Assembly: GCF_004011695.2 (NCBI RefSeq)
Contig: NC_082408.1
Coordinates: forward strand, 1,597,501-1,661,500
Origin: Ascochyta rabiei
Taxonomy: Eukaryota > Ascomycota > Dothideomycetes > Pleosporales > Didymellaceae
Direction: 5' to 3'
DNA length: 64,000 nucleotides
The notes below the pieces were generated by a model that saw nothing but the letters and a program-made list of their open reading frames with translations, did no database searches and was not told where the DNA came from. A program made the position numbers and the translations under genes. Shown piece by piece: positions 23,195-33,233 of the stretch (positions are counted from its first letter, which is position 1; each line of letters starts with the position of its first letter).

Positions 23195-24072
23195 ACCAGG
23201 ACGAGGGCTTCAGACGCGGCCCGAATATCGGATGGGGGCGCGGATGAAGCCAGCTCCAGTGCGGTGTGTTGGCGGCCGTTTGGATTGCCGCAGTCTGAAC
23301 CGTTGGAAGTCGATTCTACGATGGCGATGTGCTAACATTGTTCGATTTACACGCGAGGTCTTGGTCGTGTTTCCCTCGTGCGACAGACTCGAGCGAAACG
23401 AAGCATGTGAAAACAACATGACTACCTAAGGTTGTGCTGCTGGGACAATGCAGGTCAATGCCACCCGGTTCCGGGTTTTCCAGTGGCGACAAACATTAGA
23501 CGACTGTGGCTTGGACACCATTCTATTTACATAAACATGAGACCAATAGTCGAACAGGCGTGTTGTGTCGAGAACGCACTCGACTTGGGGCCAGCTGCCA
23601 GGCAGGCCTCAAGCGCCAACACCTGTCGGCGTGCTTGCTGTGCCAAACCGGAGGTGCCGATCCATTAAGAACAGGTCTGGAATGCAAACCCGGAGCCACG
23701 TTACTCGGACCCCACAGCTGCGTCTCAAGACAAGGAAGTATGAGTTATGTAAAAGCGTGGAGGCACCATCGGCCTTAAAGAAAATATGGCGCGATCGCCC
23801 ACAGCGCATGATCGCCAACTTCAACCCCCGTTGAGACGAGGGAGCTTTAAGATGGCGCATGCAGTCAAAATCCTAGCGCAGTGCTGGGTGACATCGAGGT
23901 TTCTAACGCTGCCGTTCTTATAGGGTAGCACACCATCGCACCCGCTTTGCGACACCAACACGTCAGCTATCAATCCAGCGATCCGACCAACACCACCAAC
24001 CACCATTTTCAATCACAGCGCGACGAGCCAAAACAACCAAATCCGCAGAGCGAGTATCGCAGATGGAGAGTA
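23195..24072. other. Gene-poor stretch B, second part, and bZIP promoter
   Basis: 878 bp without a credible ORF. The last 100 bp before the bZIP start are rich in CA and AAC (CCAACACCACCAACC), a usual fungal leader composition. Confidence 0.45.
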
Positions 24073-25126
24073 ATGTCGGAGACCTTTCAATCAACCTTTG
24101 GACAGCAGATCTTCACCGACGTATCTGCGAGTGGGAATTCGTCTGGACGTGATCGTTTCGAGATGCTGGACGCAACTCAATTTTACCATCAAGACCGCGA
24201 CTATCAAGCCCCAGGATCGCTACGTCTGTCAGGACAGGATAGTAGCTATGCACAGGGCCACCTGTTCGCATATGCGTCGCACAGCGGCCCGCCATCGCTC
24301 CCAAGTAAGCGCACCCTTCGTACCACTTTCCATCCTTGCGTTCGATTTCCTTTACATCACTCATCGGTTCTCGGTACCTCTCACTACTCCCACTCCCTGC
24401 TTGTGGCCTGTACTCCCATTCTTCAGGGTTGTGAATTCTGCATGGCGTCATTTCTGCGACAAGCACGCAATGTCACGTGAACGTGACAACTCAAGGGACG
24501 TTCACCATCTTAGGTAGGTGCCTATGCAGGACACCCAGGGTGCTCACGGTCACCATGAGCTTTAAGTTATCAAGACGCAGCAATCGCTTCTTCATGTTTC
24601 GTTGTTTTCACTTCCCGCAATGGCACGATTACTAACTCGCTCTCGAGGCCTGCACACGATGCCTTCCATGTCGACACACCTCCCGTCACAGTATGACCAA
24701 GATGTCAGCATCCTCGATGACCTTCAAGGCTTCTCCCCGGTTACGGCTGCATACAATGTGAACGCATACCGCACTCCCTATCCTGACAGCAATGCGACTT
24801 CAACGTCATCAGCTACCAGCCCCGATCCCCAGGTTGGCATAATGCACGACTCGATTGTTGTCGAGGCTGACGAAGACAAACGGAAACGGAACCAAGCAGC
24901 ATCGGCGCGCTTCCGGCAAAAGAAGAAGCAGCGAGAACAGCAGTTAATGGAGACGAGTAGGGACATGCAGGAGAAGACCAGGAAGCTGGAGGCTGAGAAT
25001 GAGGGGCTGAGGAAGGAAAACATGTTCTTGAAGAAGCTCCTTGTCGAGAAAGTCGATCATTTGAGCGAGGAGGATAGGGAAATGCTGCTAAGAGCGACAG
25101 GGGAAGCGCTGAAGAAGGCTTCATGA
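24073..25126 (+). CDS. bZIP transcription factor of the Cys3/MetR type
   Basis: Exons 24073..24304 and 24648..25126 (phase 1, 236 residues). The C-terminal bZIP has the basic region KRKRNQAASARFRQKKKQRE followed by a leucine zipper (METSRDMQEKTRKLEAENEG, then LRKENMFLKKLLVEKV). The NxAASARFRxKKKQRE basic region is the one seen in Neurospora CYS-3 and Aspergillus MetR, regulators of sulfur assimilation. That assignment rests on the basic region alone; the Ser/Tyr/Gln-rich N-terminus is not diagnostic. The 343-nt intron is by far the longest in the window. It has a CTAAC branch 12 nt before the acceptor and contains a near-palindrome built on TCACGTGA. Start is the first in-frame ATG. The gene converges on the CDF transporter. 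Confidence 0.88.
24305..24647 (+). other. Unusually long intron of the bZIP gene
   Basis: 343 nt against 45-60 nt for most others here. GTAAGC donor, TACTAAC branch, CGAG acceptor. No internal exon keeps the frame: the possible acceptor near 24426 leads at once to a stop. Confidence 0.75.
24472..24487. promoter_or_regulatory. Near-palindrome with TCACGTGA core
   Basis: GTCACGTGAACGTGAC: two GTCACGT half-sites facing each other, the first completing TCACGTGA. In yeast this octamer is the Cbf1 site of sulfur genes. Its place inside the intron of a Cys3/MetR-like gene makes feedback control conceivable but unproven. Confidence 0.4.
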
Positions 25127-26422
25127 GTATCATCAGTGACACCCTCGGCACCGGTTTCTTCTTCCACAATATACGGGTGTAGGGCTGTCTCGGAGGAATC
25201 AGAGTCGATTTCATTACGTGGCTTAATAGGCGAGGCGTTCAAGGTCAGTTTCCGGGTCGATAACCAGGTGTCAGAACAGACGAGGAGTTCTCGGAGCGAT
25301 TTCACAACACTCAAATCTATAACATGACAAGGATACAGCATACGACTTCCTCCATGTGCACTAGACAACGTTTCTGTGTTACAGCTCAGAGCACCCATAC
25401 GCAACAAGCACTCCAAGTGCGACATACCGATAGCGACAATCGAGACTTTCTCTCGTACACAGTGAGCGATATTGCGATTCAACTCAACGATGGCTCGCAG
25501 AGCTCTATGAAACATCGGCAAATCTATCGTCGATGCATGTTAGCTCGTATCGGGTACGTACAGTGCCCTTCCTTGAACTGTATGTTGGCCTGCGGTTCGG
25601 TGACCAGGGAAGCACCGAAATTTTGAGCCAATGGAAAAAAATCGTCTTGCTCATGTCACAAGAAGGAAGGCTAACGATCCGTTTAGAGGAGGATGCTGTA
25701 CCTTGCTGACGGGCATGCAGTTCTTGCATCGATGTTCGACCACATGCATACACCTGCATTTTGGCATTTCAAGTTCACATGCGGGGCAAATTCGATTATA
25801 CCAAAATAGGTACGGCGTCTCCCGATGTAGCTGACCAAGACGACGGATTCAAGGCATGCGGCTCGGCACGTTCGAGTTGTCCAATTGCGCCGCTATGCTC
25901 GCAACGTGCTTGCATTTGTTTCTTGTTCGAACATCTCACGCGATTGTACTCTCTTGCACAATCTCCAGCCAAGTATTTGCACAGGCAAAGACCGAAAACA
26001 ATATTGGTACCTGGCGAATTGTACGCACCCACCCCGGATCTTCACGGCTACGATCAAATTACGTCGTAGACTAGCGCGAGGTTCCGACTGGCCAGCTGTA
26101 GTTGGGTGACAGATCAGGACAGCATGTAGGGCAAAACGTGAAAACTGCAGAAAATCAGCCAGTTATCCACCGGCCCGCGTTCATAGTCGGTTGATGAATC
26201 AACGTTCCAGATTTGGGTGGGTGCGTACATATCGCCAGGCATAATATACGTCGCTTCATTGCTTATCAATATGCTCCTTGGTGGAGACGTGCTCACTATA
26301 GTTTGAAAATGCAACAGATGCAAAGTCCATAATTTGTACATTTCAAACAGCATTCCAGAACGCTGTGCTTAGGAGACCTCGCTATGCAACATTGGAAACA
26401 GGCCTAACCTTTGAATCTCTTG
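25127..26422. other. Convergent spacer bZIP to CDF transporter with inverted repeat
   Basis: 1.3 kb between two convergent stops, longer than expected for 3' regions alone. No credible ORF. It contains a diverged inverted repeat (26010-26035 and 26215-26239) described separately. Confidence 0.5.
26010..26239. repeat. Diverged inverted repeat, arms about 26 bp
   Basis: Left arm 26010-26035 reads CCTGGCGAATTGTACGCACC and continues CACCCC. The right arm 26215-26239, reverse-complemented, reads CCTGGCGATATGTACGCACC then CACCC. The match is close over 25 bp and weaker similarity continues for about 20 bp outside the arms. The loop is about 180 bp. It could be the ends of a small non-autonomous element (MITE) or two inverted copies of a short repeat. 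Confidence 0.7.
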
Positions 26423-27976
26423 CTACGCGCCGTCCTGCTGTCCGTGACCAGTAGGCCCTTGCGACATGTCTGCGTTTTATTAGTAACTTCTCTTGCGAGC
26501 GTGAATATGATATACTCACAATCAACCGTCACAAAAGCCCTATCAACTTCACTCAATCCTTCCAAACAGTACTGCAGTGTCTCTGCAATGTCGTGACATC
26601 TTCTCAGTGGCGCATCTTCAGGCATCAAGATATCGATCTCCACGCACACCCCGTCTCCAGCATGGTAAGCTTTGATGCTCTTGAAGCCCTCAACAAGGGG
26701 CTCAAAACGGTAAGCCATGAACATGAGCTTGCGCTCTGTCCGATCGTTCGCCGCCTCGCCAGTCAGCCGTGTGACGTTCTCGAGACAGGTACCCGCCCAG
26801 TCGTAGATGATGAACAGCGAGAGAATGGAAGCGCCCACAGGATCAAGCCACCAGACACCAACCTGATGGCCTATCAGGGGAAACAACAGCGACAGCGTAT
26901 TGAAATAGACATCTGTTTTACAATCTTGAGCCAAAGCTTGGACCTGTGTTGTCTTGACTCTTGCGCAGCCAATCCAAATCGTGCCTTTGACAACGATGGT
27001 AGCTACCATAGCAAAGATGGCGGCGGGCGGGAGAGTTGCTACATCGTGATCACCACTCGGGAGCAGCTTTTTGACTGATTCTTGGAGAATCTGCAAGAAC
27101 GAGATCACCATGATGATCGAGAAGACGAGGATTCCGAGGGGTTCGAGACGTCTGCGACCGACGGGGAACTTCTTCTTGAGTTTGTCGAGTCGCCAGCCTA
27201 CGAGCCTGTTGGTAGTCCAAATGATGACGGTACAGAGTAGGTCTAACGCGGAGTCGACCAAAGATGCGATCAGGGAAAGCGAGCTGGACCAGATGGCTGC
27301 GACGCCCTTGGCGCCGAGCAGGAGGACGTTGACGACGACGTTGATCTGGCACAGGTCAGCCCAGTCGCTCCATTACTGGTAGAATAAACCTACATTGATC
27401 GCCCATCTGACGTGCTTAGCTGACTTTGCTCGTTTTTCGCGCTCATCTTCAGGCAGGAAGGGTTCGAGAGCTTCTCCACTAGTGCCTAAAGGTCCTGTAT
27501 CTTCCACCACACCGTCGCCATCAGTATCTCTTGGGTGCATGCTATCTAGCACATCATCTGCAAGTGAGGTAACGATCATGTCGACTTCAAGCCAATCATC
27601 GAGCCGGTTGTTCTGCTCTTCGTAGAAAGCTCGAACCTTCTTATTTTTCATGCTTTTGAGCTATTCATGTGTCGTTAGTAATCGACACTTGAAGAACTCC
27701 CGGTGGTTATCTTACACTCTCCTCACTCTTCCTATATTTCTCCAAGACATCGTGATCCACGTTATCAATGAGTTTTCTTTTCATCTCTGCTGTTCGATTG
27801 TCTTGGATGGTGTTTTGAATTGCATCGCGAAATCTTTTTCGTGGCTTTGGCGGATTGATTGTACCGTACGCAGCCTCCAAGTCGGTGCGGTTATATCCAT
27901 TGGACTTCTTGTTCGAATCATTTCCATTGGTGTACGAAGTGGCCGTGTCGAGTGCTCGTCGTCTGCCTCCAACCAT
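26423..27976 (-). CDS. Cation diffusion facilitator, DxxxD (Mn-like) type
   Basis: Proton-coupled metal exporter or sequestering transporter of organelle or plasma membrane. Four exons: 27976..27716, 27660..27394, 27345..26520 and 26469..26423, 466 residues, all junction phases consistent. The N-terminal ~175 residues are hydrophilic and cytosolic (RKRFRDAIQNTI..., LDSMHPRDTDGDGV). Membrane segments start at KHVRWAININVVVNVLL. The metal-site motif in the second helix is DSALD (SLVDSALDLL) and in the fifth DCKTD, both DxxxD, the pattern linked to Mn rather than the HxxxD of Zn transporters. A cytosolic metallochaperone-like domain follows (VEGFKSIKAYHAGDGVCVEIDI). The 47-nt last exon (YMSQGPTGHGQQDGA) is easily missed; reading through its intron gives a false 36-residue tail. 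The third position of DCKTD is not the usual His-Arg-Asn context (DHRND), a mild oddity. Confidence 0.93.
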
Positions 27977-28759
27977 GTTGCCTGCCAATTCCTTCTCTTA
28001 CTATGAAGTCTCCTTTGATTGGCAGTACAAATATTAATGGGGTTCAAGGAGATAGATGACGGGGATATACGATGGAAGACTGAAGTAGGTCGGACAAGCT
28101 TTAGAAAACAAAATCTTGGCCAAACGCGTGAGACAGCATCATCAAGAAGGGCTAGCCCTAGCCCGCTCAAGTTTAGCATGATGATGCTTGCATGGTCTCG
28201 ATTGTTGAAGTTGGCTCCATGATGTCACCTAGCCTAGTTTACGCGTAGCCGTGGCGCGTGCGAGACCGCCAACCCCGTGTCTTACTGCTATTTGCCGTTG
28301 CTTGGCAAGGGCACCACGAATGCACAAAAGCTAGAGAAATTCGTAGTCTGCTGAGATGCTACAGACTTCTTCTACTACGTGCTCTGGAAAGGTTGCATCT
28401 TTGGGTCTGTTTTGTGAAGTTTTTCATGTCAAAATAGCTAGCGGTGACGTCACGCCGCGAGCCACCGAACACAGGATTTCGATCTACAGAGTAAAGTAAC
28501 GGCACTGCCGCTTGAACCGAGAAATGAACCACGGGCCTGGGTCTTTCGGTTCATTCGATCCGGCTGTCCTGCTTTATCGCCCGCCCACAGCGTTTGTTAC
28601 AGCGATACGAAACGAAGTCGACACTCCTACCTCCACGACATATGCCTTGTCCTCTTATTGCATCTGTTTCTATGTATTGCAATTATACCCGCCTAATTCT
28701 GACGCTCCAAAGATGCGAGTGGACGCGTGTAGGTCGGTCGAGCAACTTCAAAGGTCGCT
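27977..28759. promoter_or_regulatory. Promoter of CDF transporter, with CRE site
   Basis: 783 bp between the Erg4 stop and the CDF start, both on the minus strand. It contains the palindrome TGACGTCA (28445-28452), a cAMP-response-type site bound by bZIP factors, about 470 bp upstream of the CDF start. No ORF is credible here. Confidence 0.45.
28445..28452. promoter_or_regulatory. CRE-type palindrome TGACGTCA
   Basis: Perfect 8-bp CRE, the site of ATF/CREB-type bZIP proteins. Such proteins steer stress genes in fungi. A single site this short can occur by chance about once per window. Confidence 0.35.
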
Positions 28760-30484
28760 TTAGATGATATACTTTGTGGATGTTAGTCAACCCTCATAAA
28801 CTCGACATCCCCAGCGGTGAAGCTACTTACCGGAATGAACAGATAAGGGACCTCCTTCTCGTACTGGGTCCAGGCATCTCCATATTTCCTGCGACATCTT
28901 GCGATATCCCTCCGGGCACGATGGATGATCATGACCATGAAAAAGGCGAAATAAAACCAAGGAAAGGGGCTCCTATGACCGCTTGTCAGTATCGGGTGTA
29001 CAGCCTTCTCACTTGCGCGAATTATCAACTGGAATGTGGACGAAACAGGCACTACTTACTTGAACCCAGTAATAAGTCCCCAAGACATCGAAAAGAACAT
29101 GTCAGGCACGTAATTCGGCTTGCGCACGATGGCGAACCATCCGTCCAACAAGATCCGGTCTCCAGCATTCGTTTCCAGCGCGCGGGGGTTCTCGATGACC
29201 GTCCAGGGCATGTGCGGGAACGCATTGCGCTTGATAAGCTGGCCTCGTTCCTGTTGACGAAACGAGTTCTTTTGACCGTTCGAGGAGTCCCACATCCAGT
29301 ACATGAACAAGTAAACGACGGAGAGGACCGCGAGAGCGGGTCGGCTCCAGCGATATTCCGATGGATCATGATTCGCAAAGTAAAGCGCACAGTGGCAGTA
29401 GGTGAACGGCACACCGGCCATGTTCCAGAAGGTTAGAGTAAAGCCTAGCTTCTCGAAGTACATGTCCCTGCCATGGTGGTAAGTACCTCATCAGCCACAG
29501 GTGTTCAGGGAAGAGATTCAGATCAAGAGACAGGGTGCGTATCCTAATCCCAGAGTCCATCGACTTACCAGGATGTTATTATCAACTGCTCGGCTTTGGC
29601 ACAGGTGTTGGTATAGATGAAGTGCGCCGCCACCAGAAAGATGACCTCAGCCGAGACGTAACCGTAGTTCTCATACTGGCGTACTGCTACAGAGGCGGTG
29701 ATGAGGAACAAGATGAACCACGGAATTCGAACTTCGTAGAACATCTTGAAGTCCAGAATGCCAATTCGAGGGTTGAGCTCGGCACCCATAAAGAAATCGT
29801 AGATAGGATAGTTCGTAAGTCGGTGGGTTCGACCACGAACAATGGCCTGGACGTAAACGATGATGCTGTTCAAAAATCCGGAAAGAATCGCCACAGTCAT
29901 GATGGATCCGAACTCGTCGATGAGTGTGTAAAGAGGAAATATGCCAGTAACGTGCAGGGCGGCAGCGATGACGAGAGTTGCGTACCAGCTGGTATAGGCA
30001 GAACAGTAATACGGGAGCTTCTTGCCGCCCTCGTGGCGCAGAGGTCGGCCCTGGCTCATCACACCCGGCATATAGCAGTACCTGCGGAGTGTTAGCCTTC
30101 GACAATCTCTTGAGAGGATATGCAAGGGATGACAAACATGAGTGCCTCAAAGATGAAAAATATCCAGTAGACAGCCCAGGCCTTGGCTGTGGGAAAGGCC
30201 CCCTCATAGACGAGATGGGCTAGGTGGTTCGTGAAGTCTCCCCAGGTCTGGTCGGTATCAGGCCAAGGAAACTGGCCATCGTAGTAAGTGGCACCAATCC
30301 ACATGTACCACATGAGAAGAGGAAAACCAATCATCAACGATGCTGCACCAAAAGAACCGCCAAACTCAAACTCATCAGATTCGCCATCATTGTAGGTCAA
30401 CTTCTGCTCAGTCAAATGTGGGGAGGTGGTAGTATTCTGTTTTGAAGTTGCTTTTCGATGACTGGTCGTAGTCGTTACGCCCAT
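28760..30484 (-). CDS. erg4: C-24(28) sterol reductase (Erg4-type)
   Basis: Last step of ergosterol synthesis: NADPH-dependent reduction of the C-24(28) double bond in the ER membrane. Five exons: 30484..30138, 30081..29569, 29467..29060, 28972..28831 and 28771..28760, 473 residues, phases consistent throughout. Both family signatures are present: [12 protein letters not shown] and [17 protein letters not shown]. Multiple membrane helices are visible (e.g. [33 protein letters not shown]). The [10 protein letters not shown] and [12 protein letters not shown] blocks match Erg4 better than the C-14 reductase Erg24. The last exon is only 12 nt and supplies Tyr-Ile-Ile-stop, completing the usual PYxI end; reading through would add a false tail. 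The start chosen is the MGVTTTTS methionine just before the hydrophilic N-terminus; an upstream in-frame extension exists but looks non-coding. Confidence 0.95.
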
Positions 30485-31272
30485 TTTAGCACGCACAATG
30501 AGCGGTAAAGCGTAGGACAAGAGGTATTGGAGGAAACGTCGAAGTACTGAGATGATACCGCAAACTTGACAAGGGAACAGGGTCAACTTAAGAACTGTGT
30601 TGGCAAACTATGAAACGAAATGAGGGACTTCGACAATGGCATGGACCGCATCTCGTGTAGAGCAAACCACTGAATTCAGCTACCAGGATCACTGACATTC
30701 TGCACTAAATTAACATGGCGTTAAGATTGTGTACCGGCTAGGCAGCTCTGGTCTGCTTTCAGGGGCTAATGGCTATCGGCAAAGTAGAATGGAGGTCGTT
30801 CAAGCGAGACTTTTGCCGTGCATGTTGAGGCTGGCCTTTTGAGCAGGAAGGCCATGGCGAGCCGCTAGTAGGGCCCTGTCCAGTCTTTGGTAGTGCAGGC
30901 AATTGACAGCGAGCCAATGATATGCCTGCTTAGAGATGCGGGTCCGCCAAGCCCAGCAAACGGCAAACTGAAGCGATTCGACAAGCAAGCATCTGTCCAG
31001 CTACTCCTATCGTCCATAAACACAGTCCGGGATTGGCGTGGCTACAACCCATCACAGAATTGCATCAGGAGAACGTCGCCATCTGTCAAATTCTCAGCTT
31101 ATCCAGGCACATGTTCCAAACACATGCACGTGGTGTGTGCTCAATGGGGGAAGTCCCTCCAGCGGCACCTGCTGAGGTTTAGTGCTTACCTGTGCAGCAC
31201 GGCCCGTCCGCTGAATTGATCCTCATCACGACCAAAGAGATAATTGGGTCGCACGGAACATCTGAGCTAAGC
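30485..31272. promoter_or_regulatory. Divergent upstream region of Erg4 and the Zn2Cys6 gene
   Basis: 788 bp between divergent starts (Erg4 on minus, Zn2Cys6 regulator on plus). No credible ORF and no sterol-regulatory element recognised with confidence. It must hold both promoters. Confidence 0.45.
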
Positions 31273-33110
31273 ATGAAGAAACAACGTACGAAATGCTTTA
31301 CTGGGTGTTGGACTTGCCGCTCGCGTCGGGTCAAGTGCGATGAGTAAGTTACATCAGCATCAGACTCAAGGAACGTAGCATTATGCTGACCAGATTGAAA
31401 CTCAGAGAGACCCCCTTGTGCCAACGCTGCCGCCAGATGGGTATTGCATGCGAAGGATATGGCGTCCGCCTGAACTGGGTACATTACAATCCGCACGATG
31501 CTACAGACTATGACGACAGTCCCTCCAAGCCAGAGCCTAAGATGTTCAGACGTGCCCTGACATCTCTTGGTGTTTTTCCGTCTCTCCCATGTTTACCTTC
31601 TCAAGAACTAGATGCAACGTTGACTACAATTGAAGGATGGTGTCCTGGCGACTCTTCAAAATTGGAAGATGGAGCATTTAGCGTATTTCCGCTGTCACAT
31701 CTCTCTGAGACAGTCAAGAGTCCTGCTCAAATATCGCCACGTTCATATGAAGCCACAGCAACGCCAAACTTTCCTGGCGACTCATATGCGCTATCCACCA
31801 CCAGCCAGGATGGAGACGATGCATATGGTGCTGTAGACAATTCTATCAACGAGTCTTGTGGAAACTCAGTACCTGCCGCTCAGACTCTCCTAAGCCTTGG
31901 AGGACGTGACCGACATTCGCCACCACGCCACCTAGATGCATTGTCCATGCCATCCAAGCAGAAACGGCTGATCCACCACTGGATCACCTTTACCAGCCGC
32001 AAGCTGGTCCTTATCGATGAGCCGCACAATCCCTGCCGTACTATGATGTTGCCAATGGCACTGAAAGGCCTGGTCTCTCAGTCAAAAGGTTCCAACGCAG
32101 ATGTCGCTATATTTCACGCCATCTGCGCAGCCGCTGCTTACAACCTATTTGAATTGACTGATCAGGCTAACGACCAGGACCGTGTCCTCGCTCTATACCA
32201 TGATAATGAGGCTGTTCATCACCTCCGGCACAATCTGGCGCGAGCTGATGAGCATCGGGATCAGTCTTTTGCCATGGCTATAATGGCATGCATTGCTGTC
32301 GAGGCTGTCTCCGGCACAACCCAACGATGGCGGACCCATGTCTCCGGCGGGTTGGCTTATCTGGCCAAGCTACAATCTCAAGGCCTGGATGAGGCCGCTT
32401 TATCTGCTTTTCGTCAACACATGGTCAAGATGGCCATCCTGTGCGACTTTTCCGTCCCCAATCATTTTAAATCTTTTTTGTACGACGAAAGTGGCTCTTC
32501 GGACGGCCTCGAGTTCACTTTTCCATATTATGGTGTCTCGAGATCTTTTCTCCGAGCCCACGATCACATTAATGCCTTACTGGCGAGTGAGTCGACAGTA
32601 AGAACCCCTGCACAAGAGCAGGAGTTGGACGCCTTTGAGCTGCAGATCTACCTTGACTTCCCTGGCCTTCCGCCCTGTAGTCTTCTCTCAGCAGTGGCCA
32701 ACAAAACACATGGTGTCGTAGTCCATCACACTTCAAAAGCGTTCTACTACGCAAACCTCGTCTATCTCCAGCGAAGTGTTCGCTGTGCTCCGGTAACAGC
32801 GGTGCAAGATCTTGTGGATCTGGGTGTACAGGAACTAGAGTCCATTGACCGCGTTGGTCAGGGTGCACTGGGCTGTTTGATGCTGTGGCCTGTGCTCATT
32901 CTCGGAGCTGAGTGCGATGGACCAGATGTGCAGAACCGTATGCGAGATTGGTTTCGAGCCCAGCGTAGGCTCGGTTTTCGGAATCTGGCGGTCCTGGAAG
33001 ACCTCGTCGCCACAGTGTGGGAGTCTCGAGCCAACCCTACTTCCAATAAGAGCGATGGAGATTGGCGACAGGTCATTGCACAAGCGCAATTTGATGTTTT
33101 TCGGCTTTGA
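31273..33110 (+). CDS. Zn2Cys6 transcription factor
   Basis: Fungal binuclear-cluster regulator, 595 residues. Exons 31273..31343 and 31394..33110; the 50-nt intron (GTAAGT donor, CTGAC branch directly before the CAG acceptor) splits the zinc cluster in phase 2. The cluster is CWTCRSRRVKC, a 10-residue loop, then CQRCRQMGIAC, i.e. C-x2-C-x6-C-x10-C-x2-C-x6-C, followed by EGYGVRLNW as in many fungal C6 proteins. The loop lacks the usual KPxC proline pair. The rest looks like the fungal-specific TF domain (Fungal_trans_2 type), with HHLRHNLARADEHRDQSFAM and the region around SLGVFPSLPCLPSQ as linker. It sits tail to tail with a P450, 123 bp away, and could be its pathway regulator. Target genes unknown. 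Confidence 0.92.
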
Positions 33111-33233
33111 TCCGAATCTTCTATTGTGGGTGCTTTCCAAAATTCTTCGGCCGTTGCTGCCTTCTACATCCTGTATACTCATTCGATCTTAGATCTTTCG
33201 ACTAAAAGCTATCTACATAAACCCAAAGAGCAT

